A stretch of 42,588 bases of DNA from Moraxellaceae bacterium. GTDB taxonomy: Bacteria; Pseudomonadota; Gammaproteobacteria; Pseudomonadales; Moraxellaceae. The notes beneath the pieces are model-generated. The model made no database searches. It was not told the DNA's origin and saw nothing but the letters and a program-made list of their open reading frames with translations. The translations under genes were made by a program, and so were the position numbers. The stretch's first letter is position 1, and each line of letters begins with the position of its first letter. The stretch spans positions 35,226 to 77,813 of the forward strand of contig DPJB01000031.1 of NCBI GenBank assembly GCA_003543245.1, written 5' to 3'. This document shows positions 10,218 through 19,400 of this stretch, piece by piece.

Positions 10218-10487
10218 TTACTGGTTGGTGCCGACAGGTGCTGTTGCCGTTTCCATTTCGGTCAGAAACCGCAGGGCCTGTTCGCGGGTCTCGCCACACA
10301 TTTCACGGTTTGCCTGCAGCCCGGCGCAGACGGCCGGACGCTCAGGATTGCCGAAAATGCGGCAGCAGTTGTCGTCGTCCAGTTGTATGCAGCGTACCCC
10401 TGCCGGCTTGCCGTGCGGCATGCCGGGAATGGGTGAGGTTATCGACGGGGCGATACAACAGGCGGCACAACCGGAGCGACAGTCCAT
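10218..10487 (-). CDS. YkgJ-family cysteine cluster protein
   Basis: A protein of about 89 residues with the N-terminal cluster MDCRSGCAACCIAP and further cysteines at RCIQ, DNCCRIF, AVCAGL and EMCGET. This spacing marks the YkgJ (putative zinc- or iron-chelating) family. The function is not established. The ATG at 10487 lies 7 bases past the stop of the thioesterase gene, so the two are probably cotranscribed. An in-frame upstream start at 10526 would overlap the thioesterase and adds residues unlike the family. Confidence 0.85.
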   Translation of the reverse strand: MDCRSGCAACCIAPSITSPIPGMPHGKPAGVRCIQLDDDNCCRIFGNPERPAVCAGLQANREMCGETREQALRFLTEMETATAPVGTNQ

Positions 10488-10494
10488 GGCGCCG

Positions 10495-10998
10495 TCAGTA
10501 CAGGAAGGTGCCGGTGCCGGCAGCAATCAGTTCGTTGCTGTCATTGCGCAGTTCCATACGGGTGACAAACACCTTTTTGCCAACACGCAGCAGTGTGGCG
10601 GAGGCTTCGAAGTGAAGGCCACGACCGGGGGCCAGGTAATCGACACGCATGTCGATGGTGCCCAGGCGGGCCAGGCGCGAATAACGTTCATCGCGTGGAA
10701 TCTCGTCTTCCTTCATGCGCTGGTAAACCGCGACCACGCCCATCATGCCGCCGACCATGTCGAGCGCCGTGGCAATCACGCCGCCATGCAGGATCTGCTT
10801 GAAGGTGTTGCCCACCAGCTCCGGCTTCATGTCAAAACGGGCACGAACTTCTTCGTTGGAGGCATGAACCAGTTCCATGCCAATCAGTTTTACAAACGGG
10901 GTGTGGTCAAAACTTGTCTTGAGCCGGTCCAGCAACAGCCTGCCCTTTTCTTCCGGTGTCAGTTCGGGGCGCGGTGGCGTGACGGTATCGCTGCTCAT
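10495..10998 (-). CDS. Hotdog-fold thioesterase family protein
   Basis: 167 residues. After a charged N-terminal helix, the hotdog domain begins near SFDHTPFVKLIGMELVHAS and contains NTFKQILHGGVIATALDMVGG, where HGG and the following Asp are the usual catalytic region. The protein ends ELIAAGTGTFLY, a normal hotdog last strand. It is distinct from the thioesterase at 2745 (longer, with an N-terminal extension). A probable AGGAAG ribosome-binding site precedes the ATG. A 36-bp palindrome lies 42 bases upstream of the start and may be its operator. The substrate is unknown. Confidence 0.87.
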   Translation of the reverse strand: MSSDTVTPPRPELTPEEKGRLLLDRLKTSFDHTPFVKLIGMELVHASNEEVRARFDMKPELVGNTFKQILHGGVIATALDMVGGMMGVVAVYQRMKEDEIPRDERYSRLARLGTIDMRVDYLAPGRGLHFEASATLLRVGKKVFVTRMELRNDSNELIAAGTGTFLY

Positions 10999-11039
10999 GA
11001 GGGTGCTTCCTGTGAAAATGCGCGGCCAGCGTAGCAGGC

Positions 11040-11075
11040 CTGCTCCCGACCAAGCAATTGCTTGGTCGGGAGCAG
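11040..11075. promoter_or_regulatory. 36-bp perfect palindrome between nhaA and the thioesterase gene
   Basis: The half-site CTGCTCCCGACCAAGCAA is followed directly by its exact reverse complement, with no loop. The inner core reads ACCAAGCAATTGCTTGGT. It lies between the nhaA stop (11091) and the thioesterase start (10998). There is no T-run on either side, so it does not look like a terminator. Such a core is in the style of a TetR-family operator. On the minus strand, TTGCTT inside it is spaced 18 bases from TACGCT, so it may overlap a promoter. Confidence 0.6.
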
Positions 11076-11090
11076 CAGATGTCAGGCGGG

Positions 11091-12308
11091 TCAGTGCCGG
11101 GCGTTGGCGGCGGTTTTTTTGCTGTGCTTGCTAGAGCTGGTGGCAGGCGCATTGCGCAGGATCAGGTAGCCCAGCAAGGCAGAAAGCATGGAACCGGCCA
11201 GAATGCCGAGGCGGTCAATCATCTGCAGCGAGGCGGCATGCTCACTGAAGGCCAGCGAGCTGATGAACAGGCTCATGGTGAAGCCGATGCCGCAGATGAC
11301 GGAGGCTCCGTACAACTGCAGCCAGCTGGTACGCTCGGGCAGCTGGGCAACGCCGCTTTTCACCAGCACCCAGGCAAAGCTGAAAATGCCGATCTGTTTG
11401 CCCAGAAACAGGCCGAGGGCAATGCCGACGGGTACCGGGTGCAGGATGTCGTCGTGGGAGAGGTCGCCCAGGGCAACCCCGGCATTGGCAAAGGCAAACA
11501 GCGGCACGATGGCATAGATGATCCAGGGGTGCAGGGCATGCAGCAAGCGCTCGGCCGGGGATTCTTCGTCGGGATGGCTGCGGTCCAGCGGGATGGCCAT
11601 GGCAATCACCACGCCGGCCAGCGTGGCGTGTACGCCGGACTTGAGCACGCTGACCCACAGGGCCAGTCCGATAATGCCGTAGGGCATCAGGCTGCGTACC
11701 CGTGACCGGTTCAGCACGATCAGGCCCAGTGCAAAAATGGTGGCCAGTGCCAGGGCACGTGTGGAGAGGTCGCTGGTATAAAACAGTGCGATGATGACGA
11801 CGGCACCAAGGTCGTCCAGCACGGCCAGCGTCATGACAAAGATTTTCAGCGCAGGCGGCAGGCGCGAACCGACCAGGGCGAGCACGCCAAGGGCAAAGGC
11901 GATGTCGGTGGCCGAGGGAATGGCCCAGCCATGCCGGAAAACCGGGTCGTCGTGATTGAAGCCAAGATAGAACAGGGCCGGCACGAGAATGCCACCAAGG
12001 GCACACAGGCCGGGCAGGATGACCTGGCGCGGATCGGACAGGTGGCCCTGCAGGAATTCCTTCTTGATCTCGAGGCCGACGGCGAGGAAGAACAGGGCCA
12101 TGAGCCCGTCATTGACCCACAGCAGCAGTGGCTTTTCGACATTCAGGTCGCCCAGTCGTACCTGGCCTGTGATGGACAGGAACGATTCGTAGGCGGGGGC
12201 CAGCGTGCTGTTGGCGAACAGCATGGCTAGAGCGGCGGCGGCAATCAGCAAGAGGCCGCCCTGAATATCCATGCTCACGGCACGCAGTGGTGCCAGCCAT
12301 TTCTGCAT
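11091..12308 (-). CDS. nhaA: Na+/H+ antiporter NhaA
   Basis: A 405-residue inner-membrane protein with about 12 membrane helices. It exchanges internal Na+ (or Li+) for external protons and supports salt and alkaline pH tolerance. Diagnostic segments are MDIQGGLLLIAAA near the start, FFLAVGLEIKKEFLQGHLSDPRQ, AIPSATDIAFALGVLALVG, the ion-binding pair in LAVLDDLGAVVII, and FANAGVAL. The start has GGGGAG 8 bases upstream. That ribosome-binding site lies within one arm of a strong hairpin (12316-12360). The C-terminus has a short Ser/Lys-rich tail. elbB lies upstream on the same strand. Confidence 0.96.
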   Translation of the reverse strand: MQKWLAPLRAVSMDIQGGLLLIAAAALAMLFANSTLAPAYESFLSITGQVRLGDLNVEKPLLLWVNDGLMALFFLAVGLEIKKEFLQGHLSDPRQVILPGLCALGGILVPALFYLGFNHDDPVFRHGWAIPSATDIAFALGVLALVGSRLPPALKIFVMTLAVLDDLGAVVIIALFYTSDLSTRALALATIFALGLIVLNRSRVRSLMPYGIIGLALWVSVLKSGVHATLAGVVIAMAIPLDRSHPDEESPAERLLHALHPWIIYAIVPLFAFANAGVALGDLSHDDILHPVPVGIALGLFLGKQIGIFSFAWVLVKSGVAQLPERTSWLQLYGASVICGIGFTMSLFISSLAFSEHAASLQMIDRLGILAGSMLSALLGYLILRNAPATSSSKHSKKTAANARH

Positions 12309-12315
12309 TTCACTT

Positions 12316-12374
12316 CTCCCCTTGTCCGAGGCTAAAGACTAGCGGCTCGGGGAAGGGGAGGGAATGAAAATATA
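12316..12374 (-). promoter_or_regulatory. nhaA promoter and leader hairpin that covers its ribosome-binding site
   Basis: Arms at 12346-12360 and 12316-12330 pair at 13 of 15 positions, with a 15-base loop that can pair further (GCTA/TAGC). The arm nearer the gene contains GGGGAG, the nhaA ribosome-binding site. A TATATT hexamer at 12374-12369 (minus strand) would start a transcript near 12362, placing the hairpin at the very 5' end of the mRNA. The promoter lacks a clear -35. The structure is seen in the sequence; a regulatory role is inferred. Confidence 0.55.
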
Positions 12375-12394
12375 CAGTGAGGTGCTGCGCAGGC

Positions 12395-13045
12395 TCAGGC
12401 CATGTCGAGAACAGCATCCACCAGCTTGTTGATGCCGGCTTCGGCTTCGGTGATGCGCTCGGCCAGCATGTAGGCCGGGGTGCTGACAATCTTGCGATCC
12501 TTGTCGATTACGCACTCGGTGACGGCGCAGGGCACATGTACCCCGCCCATCTTTTCAATGGCGGTGGCAGTCGCGGTGTCGTCGCCGATGGTGCAGCGGG
12601 TGCCGGGGCCGCCGATGGCGGGTGCCATGACCGGGGCAATGCAGATGAGACCGACCGGCTTGCCTTCCCGGTGCAGGGAGCGGGTAAAGATGGCCACGTC
12701 CTGATTGATGGTCATGTCATGGCCATGGGTGGCGAAATTGCAGAGGTTGCGGGCGGCACCATAGCCACCGGGAATGATCGCGGCATCAAAGTCATCAACA
12801 TGTGCCAGCGACAGCGGCTTGATGGCGCCACGGGCAATGCGGGCGGCTTCGGCCAGCACGGAGCGTGTTCCGGTGGTCGGTTCGCCGGTGACGTGGTTGA
12901 TGACCTGTGCCTGGTCAATGTCCGGGGCAAAGCACTGGACCTGGGCGTGGCGACGGTCAAGGGCCAACAGGGTCAGGGTGGCTTCGTGGATTTCACTACC
13001 ATCGAGGTAGCCTGAGCCGGAGAGGATGACGGCAACTTTTTTCAT
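12395..13045 (-). CDS. elbB: ElbB-type DJ-1/PfpI superfamily protein (isoprenoid biosynthesis glyoxalase)
   Basis: A 216-residue single-domain cytoplasmic protein. The N-terminus MKKVAVILSGSGYLDGSEIHE, the AIIPGGYGAARNLCNFA segment and the GLICIAPVM nucleophile-elbow region (Cys in the DJ-1 position) identify ElbB. E. coli ElbB was linked to isoprenoid synthesis and has glyoxalase-like activity in vitro; the true role is uncertain. It is divergent from hemB, with 157 bases between the two starts. Confidence 0.93.
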   Translation of the reverse strand: MKKVAVILSGSGYLDGSEIHEATLTLLALDRRHAQVQCFAPDIDQAQVINHVTGEPTTGTRSVLAEAARIARGAIKPLSLAHVDDFDAAIIPGGYGAARNLCNFATHGHDMTINQDVAIFTRSLHREGKPVGLICIAPVMAPAIGGPGTRCTIGDDTATATAIEKMGGVHVPCAVTECVIDKDRKIVSTPAYMLAERITEAEAGINKLVDAVLDMA

Positions 13046-13202
13046 GGAACACTCCGTGTGCTGGCATGAGGAGAATGAGATGGCTACAGGTTATCAGAGA
13101 CTTGGGCAGGGAACATGACCTGCCTCATGCGCCGGCATGATGATTGGGCTAATCTAGGAGGCTGAACGAAGTTTTTTGTGGGCGTCATGGCCCGGAGCTC
13201 CC

Positions 13203-14222
13203 ATGTCCGATTTTTCCTTTTCCCGTGCCGCCTTTCCGGCGACGCGCCTGCGCCGTCTGCGCAAGAACGATTTTTCCCGGCGGCTGGTGCGCGAGAATGC
13301 CCTGACGGCCAATGACCTCATCTATCCGGTGTTTGTCCTGGAGGGCGAGAACCGGCGTGAGCCGATCATTTCGATGCCTGGCATCGAGCGCCTGTCGATT
13401 GACCTGCTGGTGAAAGAGGCGGCGGTGCTGGCGGCACTGGGGATTCCGGCGGTGGCGCTGTTTCCGGTGACGCCCCCGGAGGCGAAGTCGCTGATGGCGG
13501 AAGAGGCCTTCAATCCCGACGGGCTGGCGCAACGCGCCGTGCGTGCGTTGAAAGCAGCCGTGCCTGAGCTGGGTGTGATTACCGATGTGGCGCTGGACCC
13601 GTTCACCACGCATGGCCAGGACGGCATCATCGATGCAGACGGTTATGTGCTGAATGACCTGACCACGGAGATCCTGGTGAAGCAGGCGCTGTCGCATGCC
13701 GAGGCGGGTGCCGACATCGTGGCGCCGTCGGACATGATGGATGGCCGCATCAGTGCCATCCGCATGGCGCTGGAGCATGACGGGCACATCAACACCAGCA
13801 TCCTGGCGTACTCGGCCAAGTATGCGTCCAGCTATTACGGCCCTTTCCGCGATGCGGTGGGCAGTGCCGGCAATCTCAAGGGTGGCAACAAGAACAGTTA
13901 CCAGATGGACCCCGCCAATCTCGACGAGGCACTGCACGAGGTGGGGCTGGATCTGGCGGAAGGTGCGGACATGGTGATGGTGAAGCCGGGCATGCCCTAT
14001 CTGGATGTGGTGCGTGCGGTGAAGGACACCTTTCGTGCCCCGACGTTTGTCTATCAGGTGAGTGGCGAATACGCGATGCACATGGCGGCCATACAGAACG
14101 GCTGGCTGAAACGCGAACCGGTCATTCTGGAGTCGCTGCTCTGCATCAAGCGGGCCGGGGCGGATGCGATCCTGACGTATTTTGCCAAGGAAGCAGCGCA
14201 GTTGCTGAAGGCGGGCGGCTGA
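13203..14222 (+). CDS. hemB: Delta-aminolevulinic acid dehydratase (porphobilinogen synthase)
   Basis: Condenses two molecules of 5-aminolevulinate to porphobilinogen in tetrapyrrole synthesis. 339 residues from the ATG at 13203, which has GGAG 5 bases before it and matches the family start MSDFSFSRAAFPATRLRRLR; the open frame extends upstream to 13176 without support. Active-site lysine regions are LAYSAKYASSYYGPFRDA and MVMVKPGMPYLD, followed by YQVSGEYAM. The metal site region reads DVALDPFTTHGQDG, with Asp in place of the zinc cysteines, so this is the Mg-dependent type as in Pseudomonas. ppk follows on the same strand. Confidence 0.96.
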   Translation: MSDFSFSRAAFPATRLRRLRKNDFSRRLVRENALTANDLIYPVFVLEGENRREPIISMPGIERLSIDLLVKEAAVLAALGIPAVALFPVTPPEAKSLMAEEAFNPDGLAQRAVRALKAAVPELGVITDVALDPFTTHGQDGIIDADGYVLNDLTTEILVKQALSHAEAGADIVAPSDMMDGRISAIRMALEHDGHINTSILAYSAKYASSYYGPFRDAVGSAGNLKGGNKNSYQMDPANLDEALHEVGLDLAEGADMVMVKPGMPYLDVVRAVKDTFRAPTFVYQVSGEYAMHMAAIQNGWLKREPVILESLLCIKRAGADAILTYFAKEAAQLLKAGG

Positions 14223-14286
14223 GTCCGGTTTTAATAAATGTGTCACCGGGCTGTAGTGAAATGGCGGGATGACAAAGGAACCTTTG

Positions 14287-16374
14287 ATGGCGGCACAAGA
14301 GCAGACTCTCCCGGTCTCGGACATTGATCTGAATGACCCGGAGTACTACATCAATCGCGAGCTCAGCATTCTTGCGTTCAACCTGCGGGTGCTGGAGCAG
14401 TCGCTGGATGAGGTCCACCCGCTGCTGGAGCGGCTGGGGTTCCTGCGCATCTTTGCCAGCAACCTTGACGAGTTCTTCGAGATCCGTGTGGCCGGGCTCA
14501 AGCGCCAGCTGTCGCTGGGGCGTGCCAGTCCGGGGCCGGACGGCATGCTGCCGCATGAAGTGCTGTCACGAATTTCCGATGTGTGCCATGACGCGGTGGA
14601 TCGCCAGTACCGCATCCTGAATGATGTGTTGCTGCCGGCGATGGCGCAGGAAAACATCCGTTTCCTCAAGCGCGACCAGTGGAGTGAAAAGCAGGCGGCC
14701 TGGGTAAAGAAGTATTTCCGTGAGCAGGTCTATCCGGTGCTGACGCCGATTGGTCTGGACCCTGCCCATCCGTTTCCGCGCGTGGTGAACAAGAGCCTCA
14801 ATTTCATTGTGTCGCTGGAGGGCAAGGATGCCTTCGGTCGTGCACTCAATCTGGCGATTGTGCCTGCGCCACGTTCCTTGCCGCGCATGATTGCAATGCC
14901 GTCGGACGAGGGCGGTACGGATGACTATGTGTTTTTGTCCTCGGTCATTCACGAGCATGCCGGCGAGCTGTTTCCCGGCATGACGGTGCAGGGCTGCTAC
15001 CAGTTCCGTGTAACGCGTAATGCGGATTTGTCGATTGACGAAGTGGATGTGGATGACCTGGCCATTGCGCTGAAGGACGAGCTGCTGTCGCGACGTTATG
15101 GCGATGCGGTGCGTCTGGAGGTGGCAGAGAATTGCCCGCGTCATCTGGTGGATTTCCTGCTCAAGAAATTCGGGCTGACGGAAGAGTTTCTCTATCGCGT
15201 GAACGGGCCGGTGAATCTTGCCCGGTTGATCACGGACATTGATCGTCCACGCCTGCGTTACAAGCCGCTGATCCCGTCCATTCCGGACCGGCTGGCACGT
15301 GCTGAAAACTACTTCGAGGCGCTAGCAGAAGGGGATGTGTTGCTCAACCATCCTTTCGAGTCGTTTACGCCGGTGGTGGAGTTTTTGCGGCAGGCGGCGC
15401 GTGATCCGAATGTGCTGGCCATCAAGCAGACACTGTATCGCACCGGTAATAATTCGGAGATGGTCAGTCTGCTGGCTGAGGCGGCACGCAAGGGCAAGGA
15501 AGTCACGGCCGTGATTGAGCTGCGTGCGCGGTTTGACGAGGAATCGAATATCGAGGTGGCGGCCAAGCTGCATGAGGCCGGTGCGGTAGTGGTGTACGGT
15601 ATTGTCGGCTACAAGACGCATGCAAAAATGCTGCTGGTGGTGCGGCGCGAGGGGCGCCGGCTCAAGCGCTATGTGCACATGGGGACGGGTAATTATCATG
15701 CCGTCACGGCGCGCATCTATACCGACGTGTCGCTGCTGACGGCTGAGCCCGATCTGTGTGAAGACGTGCACAAGCTGTTCCAGCAACTGACAGGCATGGG
15801 CAAGCTGGCCAAGCTGAAAAAGCTGCTGCATGCGCCGTTCACCTTGCATGCGCGGTTGATGGAGCATATTGAAAACGAGATTGCCAACAGCAAGGCAGGA
15901 AAGCCGGCACACATCATTGCCCGCATGAATTCACTGACGGAAAAGCAGCTTATCCAGGCGCTGTATCGCGCCAGTCGTGCCGGCGTGACAGTAGACCTGA
16001 TTGTGCGCGGCATTTGTTCCCTGCGCCCCGGCATTCCGGGGGTTTCGGAAAACATCAGGGTGCGTTCGGTGATTGGCCGCTTTCTGGAGCATTCGCGCGT
16101 GTTCTGGTTTGCGAACGGTGGCGAGGAAGTGATTTATTGCTCCAGTGCTGACTGGATGGACCGCAACATGTTCTTTCGCGTGGAAACCTGTTTCCCTATT
16201 ACCGACCCGGTGCTGGCGAAACGTGCCAAGCAGGACTCGTTGCTGGTCTACCTGACGGATAACCGGCAGAGCTGGATGTTGCAGCCGGATGGCAGTTATC
16301 GTCAGCAGGCCGTGGACAGTGGCAAGGAGAAAATCGCCCAGCAGCAATTGCTGGAGAAGCTGTCGCAGGGCTGA
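14287..16374 (+). CDS. ppk1: Polyphosphate kinase 1
   Basis: Reversibly polymerises the gamma-phosphate of ATP into polyphosphate. 695 residues from ATG 14287, which has AAGGA with a 7-base gap. An in-frame ATG at 14269 gives 701 residues but has only GGCGGG directly against it. Domains in order: N-terminal helical domain (YINRELSILAFNLRVLEQ), head domain, then two phospholipase D-like catalytic domains. The region GYKTHAKMLLVVRR carries the histidine that is autophosphorylated in the family, and FLEHSRVFWFANGGEE and the preceding RFDEESNIEVAAKL are conserved. The usual partner gene ppx is not in the window. Confidence 0.95.
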   Translation: MAAQEQTLPVSDIDLNDPEYYINRELSILAFNLRVLEQSLDEVHPLLERLGFLRIFASNLDEFFEIRVAGLKRQLSLGRASPGPDGMLPHEVLSRISDVCHDAVDRQYRILNDVLLPAMAQENIRFLKRDQWSEKQAAWVKKYFREQVYPVLTPIGLDPAHPFPRVVNKSLNFIVSLEGKDAFGRALNLAIVPAPRSLPRMIAMPSDEGGTDDYVFLSSVIHEHAGELFPGMTVQGCYQFRVTRNADLSIDEVDVDDLAIALKDELLSRRYGDAVRLEVAENCPRHLVDFLLKKFGLTEEFLYRVNGPVNLARLITDIDRPRLRYKPLIPSIPDRLARAENYFEALAEGDVLLNHPFESFTPVVEFLRQAARDPNVLAIKQTLYRTGNNSEMVSLLAEAARKGKEVTAVIELRARFDEESNIEVAAKLHEAGAVVVYGIVGYKTHAKMLLVVRREGRRLKRYVHMGTGNYHAVTARIYTDVSLLTAEPDLCEDVHKLFQQLTGMGKLAKLKKLLHAPFTLHARLMEHIENEIANSKAGKPAHIIARMNSLTEKQLIQALYRASRAGVTVDLIVRGICSLRPGIPGVSENIRVRSVIGRFLEHSRVFWFANGGEEVIYCSSADWMDRNMFFRVETCFPITDPVLAKRAKQDSLLVYLTDNRQSWMLQPDGSYRQQAVDSGKEKIAQQQLLEKLSQG

Positions 16375-16389
16375 CGGCTGCGCGTGACG

Positions 16390-16415
16390 AAAAAAGCCCC
16401 TGCGTGAGCAGGGGC
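16390..16415 (-). terminator. Rho-independent terminator of the adhesin gene
   Basis: On the minus strand, GCCCCTGC-TCAC-GCAGGGGC is followed by TTTTTTCG, 37 bases after the adhesin stop. On the plus strand there is no T-run, so it mainly serves the adhesin transcript rather than ppk. Confidence 0.88.
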
Positions 16416-16452
16416 AGTGTGGAGAGACCACGAGAAAAACGGCGTGCACGCA

Positions 16453-19400
16453 TCAGATATCCGTACGCAGGTTGCTGCTGGCAACCAGGCTGCTGATGAT
16501 GTCTGTGTCACCGCTGCTGCCGGTGACAAGATCAACATTGCTCAGCACGATTCTCTGGTCGGCGGCGCTGGCGTAATTGCTGCCGTCAAAGGCACCGGTG
16601 CTGCTGACGCTGATGACGGTGTCGCTGCCATCCAGATCAAAGTGCAGGTAGTCGGTGAGTGGTGCGCTTTCTTCGCCGACGAGCAGGTCGCGCAGGTCAA
16701 GCTGGTCGCCACCAATGCCGTCCGCAAAGTCGGTGATCGTGTCTTCTGCCGGGCTGCTGGTGGTGCCGCCTTCCCCGAGCTGCCACACGAAGACATCTGC
16801 GCCGGAGCCGCCGGTCATGGTGTCATTGCCGCTGTTGCCGATCAGGGTGTCGTTGTCGGCACCACCATCCAGAGTATCGTTGCCGCTGCCGCCGTCGAGC
16901 AGGTCATTGCCTGCCAGTCCGTTGAGGGTGTCATTGCCGGCGCCGCCATAGAGGGTGTCGGCATCGGCCGTACCCGTGATGGTGGTGCCGGTGGCGAGTG
17001 CTGCCGGTTCAAAGGTCACCGAGAGACTGCCGTCCACACTGTCGCCATCGGTGTCGGTCAGGGTCAGGTCAAAAACCTGTTCTATCGGTGTGCCGGTATC
17101 GGTAACGAGCACCTCCAGGTTGCTGAGTGAAAACTTGCCGTCAGTGGCGTTGGTGTCGTCGTTATAGATTTCGATGCGACTGTAGCCGTCATCGGTCAGC
17201 GTCACCACGCTGTAATCGGTTTGCACGCCGCTCACTGTCCAGGTGCCATCGCCGTGATCCTCGAAGGTGATGCCGGCAGCATTACCCGTATCCGATGTGG
17301 CAAGCAGGACGCCGAGCGCGCTGTAGACCAGGATCCTGGTGATGGGGTCGAGCGGATCGTTGTTGAAGTTTTCGTCAGTGTCGGCGTCATAGGCCTTGAG
17401 CAGGATGCTCGCGGTGGTGCCGCCGGAAATCTGGTCGATGCTGAAGCTGAAGCCGTTGATGGTGTTGTTGGTATTGACCAGATAATCGTCGCCGCCATTG
17501 GCAGTCGAGAACTCACCGAAGTCGATACGCAGGCCTTCCGGTGCGTCAATGAACTGTGAGTCCACGGCAACGTCATTGCTGTCGCTGTTGACCGAGGTGG
17601 CCCCGCCTGCCGGCGAGAACAGTATTTCCTGTCCGGCAACGCCAGACTCCACGATCTTGAAGGAAGGATTGCCGGCTTCGCCGGTGCCGGACAAATCCGT
17701 AAAGGCGACACCGGAGCCATTGTCGATGGTGCCTGACATGGTCATGGTATAGCTGTCATTGGCCAGATCGGAATCACCGTCCTGGTTGAGTACAACGGTA
17801 AATATCGTGTTGCCATCACTCACTGCACCTTCGGTCAGTGCAGTGGAGCCGGTGAGTGTCTGGCCGTCGGCAGAAACGTAGAAGTAAACGGTTTCGCCCA
17901 GCGAGGTCAGGCTGCTCGCCCCTTCCTGTGTGGTGGCGAAGCGCACGGTTCCGGTCTGGTCGGCACCGGTGTTGTTGTCGATGTTGCCGTCGACATCCAG
18001 TGCAAAACTGCTGGTACTGCCGTCGGCATTGTTGACATGGCCCGACAGTGGCGAGAACGCCTGCGGCACGTCATCGACGATCTGGATGCTGAGGATGTCG
18101 GCGGTGTTGTCGCCGTCGGTGTCGGTAACGATGATGGCGAGAGCATCAAAGCGGCTGTTCTCGCCATTGCCGCTGGTGTGGGTCTCGTTGTCGTTGAGGG
18201 TGTAGGTGCCGTAGATGGTGCCGCCGTAGACATCACCGGTGTAGCCGGTAATGGTCAGCGTATTGCCCAGTGCGGTGGCGATGACAATGGGCACGGTGCC
18301 GCTGTTGGCCAGTTCGGCGTACGTGATCAGTGTGCCGCCGATGCTGATGGTGTCGATGCCGTCTGCGGCGCTGATGGCAAAGTCCCCGGTGACGGCGACG
18401 GGTTCCTTGGTGGTGTCGGACCCATCGGGCAGGTCGTCTTCATCGACCAGACTGTCGCCGCCTTCGGCTTGCGGGGTGAGGTTGAAGATGAAAACCCCGT
18501 CATCATCATTGTGGATGTTGAGCGTGAGCGTGGCGGTGTCACTGTCGCCATCGCTATCGGTCAGTGTGTAGGTAAAGACCTCGGTGTCGCTACCGCCACC
18601 GTTGAGCGCGATGAAATCGGCATCGCTGGTGTTGAGCGCGTAGCTGTAACTGCCGTCGGCATTGAGAGTGAGCGTGCCGTACGTGCCGGCGATCACGGCA
18701 GGAGTGACACTGGCACCGTCAGCACCCTGCACGTCATTACCCAGTACGTTGCCGGTGGTGACGATGCTGTTCTCCGACACGATGTCGGGGTCGGTGTTGT
18801 TGATGGCGTCAGGCACGTCGTCAACGATGTTGATGCTGAGCGTATTGTTGGTGCTGTCACCGTCCTCGTCCGTCAGCACGACGCTGAAATCCTCGAACAG
18901 GCTGTTCTGGCCGTTGGCATTGGTGTGCGTTTCGTTGTCGGCCAGTGTGTAGGTGTAGCTGATGACGCCGGTGTTGCTGTCGTAGGCGGTGATGTTGAGG
19001 GTGTTGCCCAGTGCGGTGACAAAGCTGGTGGCGGTAAAGACGCCGTCCGTGATCACGGCATGGCCGCCAATGGTGAGGTCGTCCACACCGTCGGGCGCAC
19101 TGATGCTGAAATTGCCGCTGGTGGTGAGTGATTCCTTGGTGGTGCCGGAGCCGTCCGGCAGATCGTCTTCGTCGACCAGTGCATCACCGCCCTGTCCACT
19201 CGGGGTGAGGTTGGTGATGGTCACCGGATCATCCACGCCGGTAATGGTCACCACGATGTTCGCGGTGTCGATGTCGCCATCGGTATCAGTGAGGTTATAC
19301 GTAAAGGTGTCGGTAAGGGTTTCAGGTGTTTCTCCGGCAACACCCAGCCCCTGCACGACCGGATTGCTGGTGTCGAGATGATAGGTCCAGGTGCCATCCC

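Noticed and set aside
10063..11034. 323-codon plus-strand frame across the terminator, ykgJ and thioesterase genes
   Set aside because: It runs through a strong terminator and opposite two well-supported genes; composition and lack of a start signal mark it as a shadow.
14240..14257. Possible Pho box before ppk (GTGTCAC-CGGG-CTGTAGT)
   Set aside because: It matches the two 7-base Pho half-sites at 10 of 14 positions with correct 4-base spacing, but there is no -10 at the right distance, and a start at that distance would fall at or inside the beginning of the gene.
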